This document shows, in pieces, positions 61,349 through 64,000 of a stretch of 64,000 nt of DNA. The notes beneath the pieces were generated by a model that saw only the letters and a program-made list of their open reading frames with translations, was not told the origin of the DNA and did no database searches. The stretch covers positions 186,001 through 250,000 of the forward strand of contig NZ_FNKP01000001.1 in NCBI RefSeq assembly GCF_900099835.1. The letters run 5' to 3'. Numbering within the stretch: position 1 is the first letter of the stretch; each line of letters begins with the position of its first letter. The DNA is from Paraburkholderia fungorum. GTDB lineage: Bacteria; Pseudomonadota; Gammaproteobacteria; Burkholderiales; Burkholderiaceae. The translations under genes were made by a program, and so were the position numbers.

Positions 61349-62572
61349 TTATTTCCACAACGCGCAACGCGTCTGCGCCTTGGTCGTGAACGCCTGCTCG
61401 CCGGGAATCGTCGCCATGATCTTGTAGTAGTCCCACGGCTCCTTCGATTCAGCCGGCGTCTTCACCTGCATCAGGTACATGTCGTGAATCATGCTGCCGT
61501 CCTCGCGGATGTAGCCCTTCGCGTAGAAGTCGTCGATCTTGGTCTTGCGCAACTGGGCCATCACCTTGTCGGTGTCGGTCGAACCGACTGCCTTCACCGC
61601 GTTCAGGTACGTCATGGTCGCGGAGTAGTCGGCGGCCTGCAGGCTCGACGGCATCTTCTTCGTCTTGTCGAAGTAGCGTTGCGCCCACTTGCGCGTCTCG
61701 GGGCTCTTGTTCCAGTACCAGCTATCCGTCAGCACCAGACCTTGCGTGGTTTCCAGACCCAGGCTGTGCACGTCGTCGATGAACATCAGCAGCGCAGCCA
61801 GCTTCATCGTCTTGGTCAGGCCGAATTCCTTCGCGGCCTTGATCGAGTTGACCGTGTCGCCGCCCGCGTTCGCGAGGCCGAGAATCTGTGCTTTCGATGC
61901 TTGCGCCTGCAACAGGAACGACGAGAAGTCCGACGCCGACAACGGTGCGCGCACTGCGCCGAGCACCTGCCCGCCGTTCGCCTTCACGACGTCCGAGGTC
62001 GCCTTTTCAAGCGCCTTGCCAAATGCGTAGTCGGCGGTCAGGAAGTACCACGTCTTGCCGCCCTGCTTCGTTACCGCGGAGCCCGTGCCGTTGGCGAGCG
62101 CGGTGGTGTCGTACGCGTAGTGGATCGTGTACGGCGTGCATTGCTCGTTGGTCAGCGTGTCGGCACCCGCGCCGATGTTGATGTAGACCTTGTGCTTCTC
62201 ACCCGCCACCGTGTTCATCGACAAACCCGTTGCCGAGTTCGTGCCGCCGATCAGCATGTCCACGCCGTCACGGTCGAACCACTCACGCGCGCGCGATGCG
62301 GCGATATCCGCCTTGTTCTGGTGATCCGCGTAGACCAGCGTGATCGGCTTGCCGTTGACCTTGCCGCCGAAGTCGGCAATCGCCATGCGGATCGCCTCCA
62401 GCCCGCCCGGTCCGTCGATGTCCGCGTAGAGCCCCGAAAGATCGGTGATGTAGCCGATCTTCACTGCGTCGTCGGCCGCTTGCGCGCTGCCCAATGTAGA
62501 CGCGGTAAGCGCGGCGCCCGCAGCAACCGCAAAACAGAGGGAGGTAAGCCGCGCGAGTGGGTTCTTTTTCAT
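61349..62572 (-). CDS. Liv-type ABC substrate-binding protein, cluster 2
   Basis: A 407-residue binding protein. The signal peptide is long (about 32 residues, ending GSAQAAD), followed by KIGYITDLSGLYADIDGPGG and MLIGGTNSATGLSMN. Cysteines occur in NEQCTPYT and near the C-terminus (TRCALWK). Unlike the cluster 1 paralogs, it belongs to the subgroup seen with amide, urea or aromatic ligands; the ligand is not decided by sequence. ATG 62572 follows CAGGAGAC. Located between livF and livH. Confidence 0.92.
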   Translation of the reverse strand: MKKNPLARLTSLCFAVAAGAALTASTLGSAQAADDAVKIGYITDLSGLYADIDGPGGLEAIRMAIADFGGKVNGKPITLVYADHQNKADIAASRAREWFDRDGVDMLIGGTNSATGLSMNTVAGEKHKVYINIGAGADTLTNEQCTPYTIHYAYDTTALANGTGSAVTKQGGKTWYFLTADYAFGKALEKATSDVVKANGGQVLGAVRAPLSASDFSSFLLQAQASKAQILGLANAGGDTVNSIKAAKEFGLTKTMKLAALLMFIDDVHSLGLETTQGLVLTDSWYWNKSPETRKWAQRYFDKTKKMPSSLQAADYSATMTYLNAVKAVGSTDTDKVMAQLRKTKIDDFYAKGYIREDGSMIHDMYLMQVKTPAESKEPWDYYKIMATIPGEQAFTTKAQTRCALWK

Positions 62573-62653
62573 TCGTGTCTCCTGTTTCTTCGCTTGTGGT
62601 TATCAGAGGCTGATGAGAGCTGGTGAAAGCCTGACAGGCAATCAGACGCGTTT

Positions 62654-63412
62654 TTATACGCCCAGTAAATCGTGCAACACCGGCATCTTTCCTTCGAGCT
62701 CAGCCGCCCCGAAGTGCTCGACGATCGCACCGTGCTCCATCACGTAAAAGCGGTCGGCAAGCGGCGCCGCGAAGCGAAAATTCTGTTCGACCATCACGAT
62801 CGTGTAGCCGCGCGACTTCAGCGTGATGATCATCCGCGCGAGGGCCTGGACGATGACCGGCGCTAGCCCTTCCGAGATTTCGTCGAGCAGCAGCAGGCTC
62901 GCGCCGGTGCGCAGAATGCGCGCGACCGCGAGCATCTGCTGTTCGCCGCCCGACAAACGCGTGCCTTGGCTCATCCGCCGTTCCTGCAGGTTCGGAAACA
63001 TCGAATAGATTTCTTCGAGCGACATCATGTGCGCCTTGTCGCCGACCGGCGGCGGCAACAGTAGATTTTCCTCGCACGAGAGGCTCGAAAAAATGCCCCG
63101 TTCTTCCGGGCAATAACCGATGCCGCAATGCGCGATGCGATGCGTCGGCAGGTTGATGGTTTCGCGTCCGCCAATGCGGATCGACCCCGTGCGCCGCCCC
63201 GTCAATCCCATGATCGCGCGCAACGTGGTGGTGCGGCCCGCGCCATTGCGACCGAGCAGCGTGACCACTTCGCCGCGGTTCACCGTCAGATCGACGCCGT
63301 GCAAAATGTGGGATTCACCGTACCAGGCCTGCAGACCCGCAATATCCAGCGCGGGTGCGCCGTTGTCCGCCCCGCTCACTTCGAGGCCTTCACGCTCGGC
63401 GATCGTGTTCAT
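62654..63412 (-). CDS. livF: Liv-type ABC ATP-binding protein (LivF type) with Arg in Walker A, cluster 2
   Basis: ATPase of 252 residues. The P-loop reads LLGRNGAGRTTTLRAIMG (near residue 53), with Arg where nearly all ABC ATPases have Lys. The signature RLSGGEQQMLAVARIL and Walker B LLLLDEISEGLAP are otherwise intact, so the gene is not decaying. ATG 63412 overlaps the livG stop by one base (TGATG). Confidence 0.93.
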   Translation of the reverse strand: MNTIAEREGLEVSGADNGAPALDIAGLQAWYGESHILHGVDLTVNRGEVVTLLGRNGAGRTTTLRAIMGLTGRRTGSIRIGGRETINLPTHRIAHCGIGYCPEERGIFSSLSCEENLLLPPPVGDKAHMMSLEEIYSMFPNLQERRMSQGTRLSGGEQQMLAVARILRTGASLLLLDEISEGLAPVIVQALARMIITLKSRGYTIVMVEQNFRFAAPLADRFYVMEHGAIVEHFGAAELEGKMPVLHDLLGV

Positions 63413-64000
63413 CAGTGGGCTCCGGCGAGCGACGCGTCGGCGCTGCCCATGTAGGCCTGCATCACCAGCGCGTTCTTCGACACCTCGGCATAGCTGCCCT
63501 CGGCGAGCACCTCGCCCCGTTGCAATACGGTAATCGTGTCGGAGATACCGGCGATCACATTCATGTTGTGCTCGACCATCAGAATCGTGCGGCCGCTCGA
63601 TACTTTTTTGATCAGCGCCGTGACGCGGTCGACGTCTTCGTGGCCCATGCCTTGCGTCGGTTCGTCGAGCAGCATCAGTTCCGGTTCCATCGCGAGCGTG
63701 GTGGCGATTTCCAGCGCGCGCTTGCGGCCGTATGAAAGTTCGACCGTCGGGACATCGGCGAAATCGGTCAAACCGACCTGGGTCAGAAGATCCATCGCGC
63801 GATCGTTCAATCGACGCAAAGTGCGTTCGCTCTTCCAGAAATGAAACTCCGTGCCGAGCGAGCGCTGCAAACCGATTCGCACGTTCTGCAATGCCGTCAG
63901 ATGCGGAAACACCGCGGAAATCTGGAACGAACGGATGATGCCGCGCCGCGCGATTTGCGCCGGACGTTCACGCGTAATGTCGACGCCGTTGAAGACGATC
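63412..64000 (-). CDS. livG: Liv-type ABC ATP-binding protein (LivG type), cluster 2, 5' end outside window
   Basis: The C-terminal 195 or so residues of a LivG-like ATPase; the Walker A region lies beyond position 64000. Visible are RRGIIRSFQISAVFPHLTALQNVRIGL (written here in part), the signature VELSYGRKRALEIATTLA, Walker B LMLLDEPTQGMGHED and the switch His in ILMVEHNMNVIAG. It is the first visible gene of the G-F-K-H-M operon. Confidence 0.93.
   Translation of the reverse strand, partial: IVFNGVDITRERPAQIARRGIIRSFQISAVFPHLTALQNVRIGLQRSLGTEFHFWKSERTLRRLNDRAMDLLTQVGLTDFADVPTVELSYGRKRALEIATTLAMEPELMLLDEPTQGMGHEDVDRVTALIKKVSSGRTILMVEHNMNVIAGISDTITVLQRGEVLAEGSYAEVSKNALVMQAYMGSADASLAGAH

Overview
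The window is high-GC, gene-dense DNA that reads as the primary chromosome of a Burkholderia/Paraburkholderia-type betaproteobacterium. The grounds are gene content and order: a complete atpIBEFHAGDC operon next to parB-parA-rsmG-mnmG, a gcvT-gcvH-gcvP set behind a tandem glycine riboswitch, a trifunctional PutA, and several Liv-type ABC transporters. Two perfect parS sites lie beside parAB, and a single DnaA box is present. This fits a position near the chromosome 1 origin, although oriC itself (dnaA/dnaN) is not in the window.

Layout. 1-7.8 kb: a minus-strand surface-polysaccharide cluster, read from right to left. It holds an RgpF-like/GT2 fusion, a GT2-methyltransferase fusion, a GT4 enzyme with a repeated N-terminal module, and a truncated acyltransferase. 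It is bounded by a tRNA-Arg(CCG) at 8.4-8.5 kb. 8.7-14.2 kb: a di-heme cytochrome c, Rep helicase, a Gfo/Idh/MocA oxidoreductase and a small lipoprotein. 14.2-22 kb: glycine riboswitch, gcvT, gcvH, gcvP, an alginate-lyase-like protein and sdaA, which is a glycine to serine to pyruvate route. 22.2-31.4 kb: a ThDP enzyme, a branched-chain amino acid binding protein, PutA with a candidate autoregulatory operator, two small proteins and a YeiH-type transporter. 31.6-39.1 kb: priA, hemE, a PheC-like periplasmic cyclohexadienyl dehydratase, a roughly 900-base gene-free stretch that holds a candidate structured RNA, and an acyl-CoA ligase.

39.3-47.1 kb: the F1Fo ATP synthase operon on the minus strand. 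47.6-52.2 kb: parB, parA, rsmG and mnmG. One parS lies inside mnmG and a second forms the stem of a terminator. 52.2-64 kb: two Liv-type ABC systems on the minus strand. The first has two paralogous binding proteins, a LivH, a LivM-LivG fusion and a LivF. The second is arranged G-F-K-H-M, and its LivF has Arg in place of the Walker A Lys. Its livG runs off the right edge.

Most of the window is conserved core genome. The less ordinary content is the polysaccharide cluster, the parS-terminator, the PutA-type operator pair, the orphan RNA candidate near 37 kb, palindromic operators in front of the binding-protein genes, and two very small genes flanking the putA-yeiH region.
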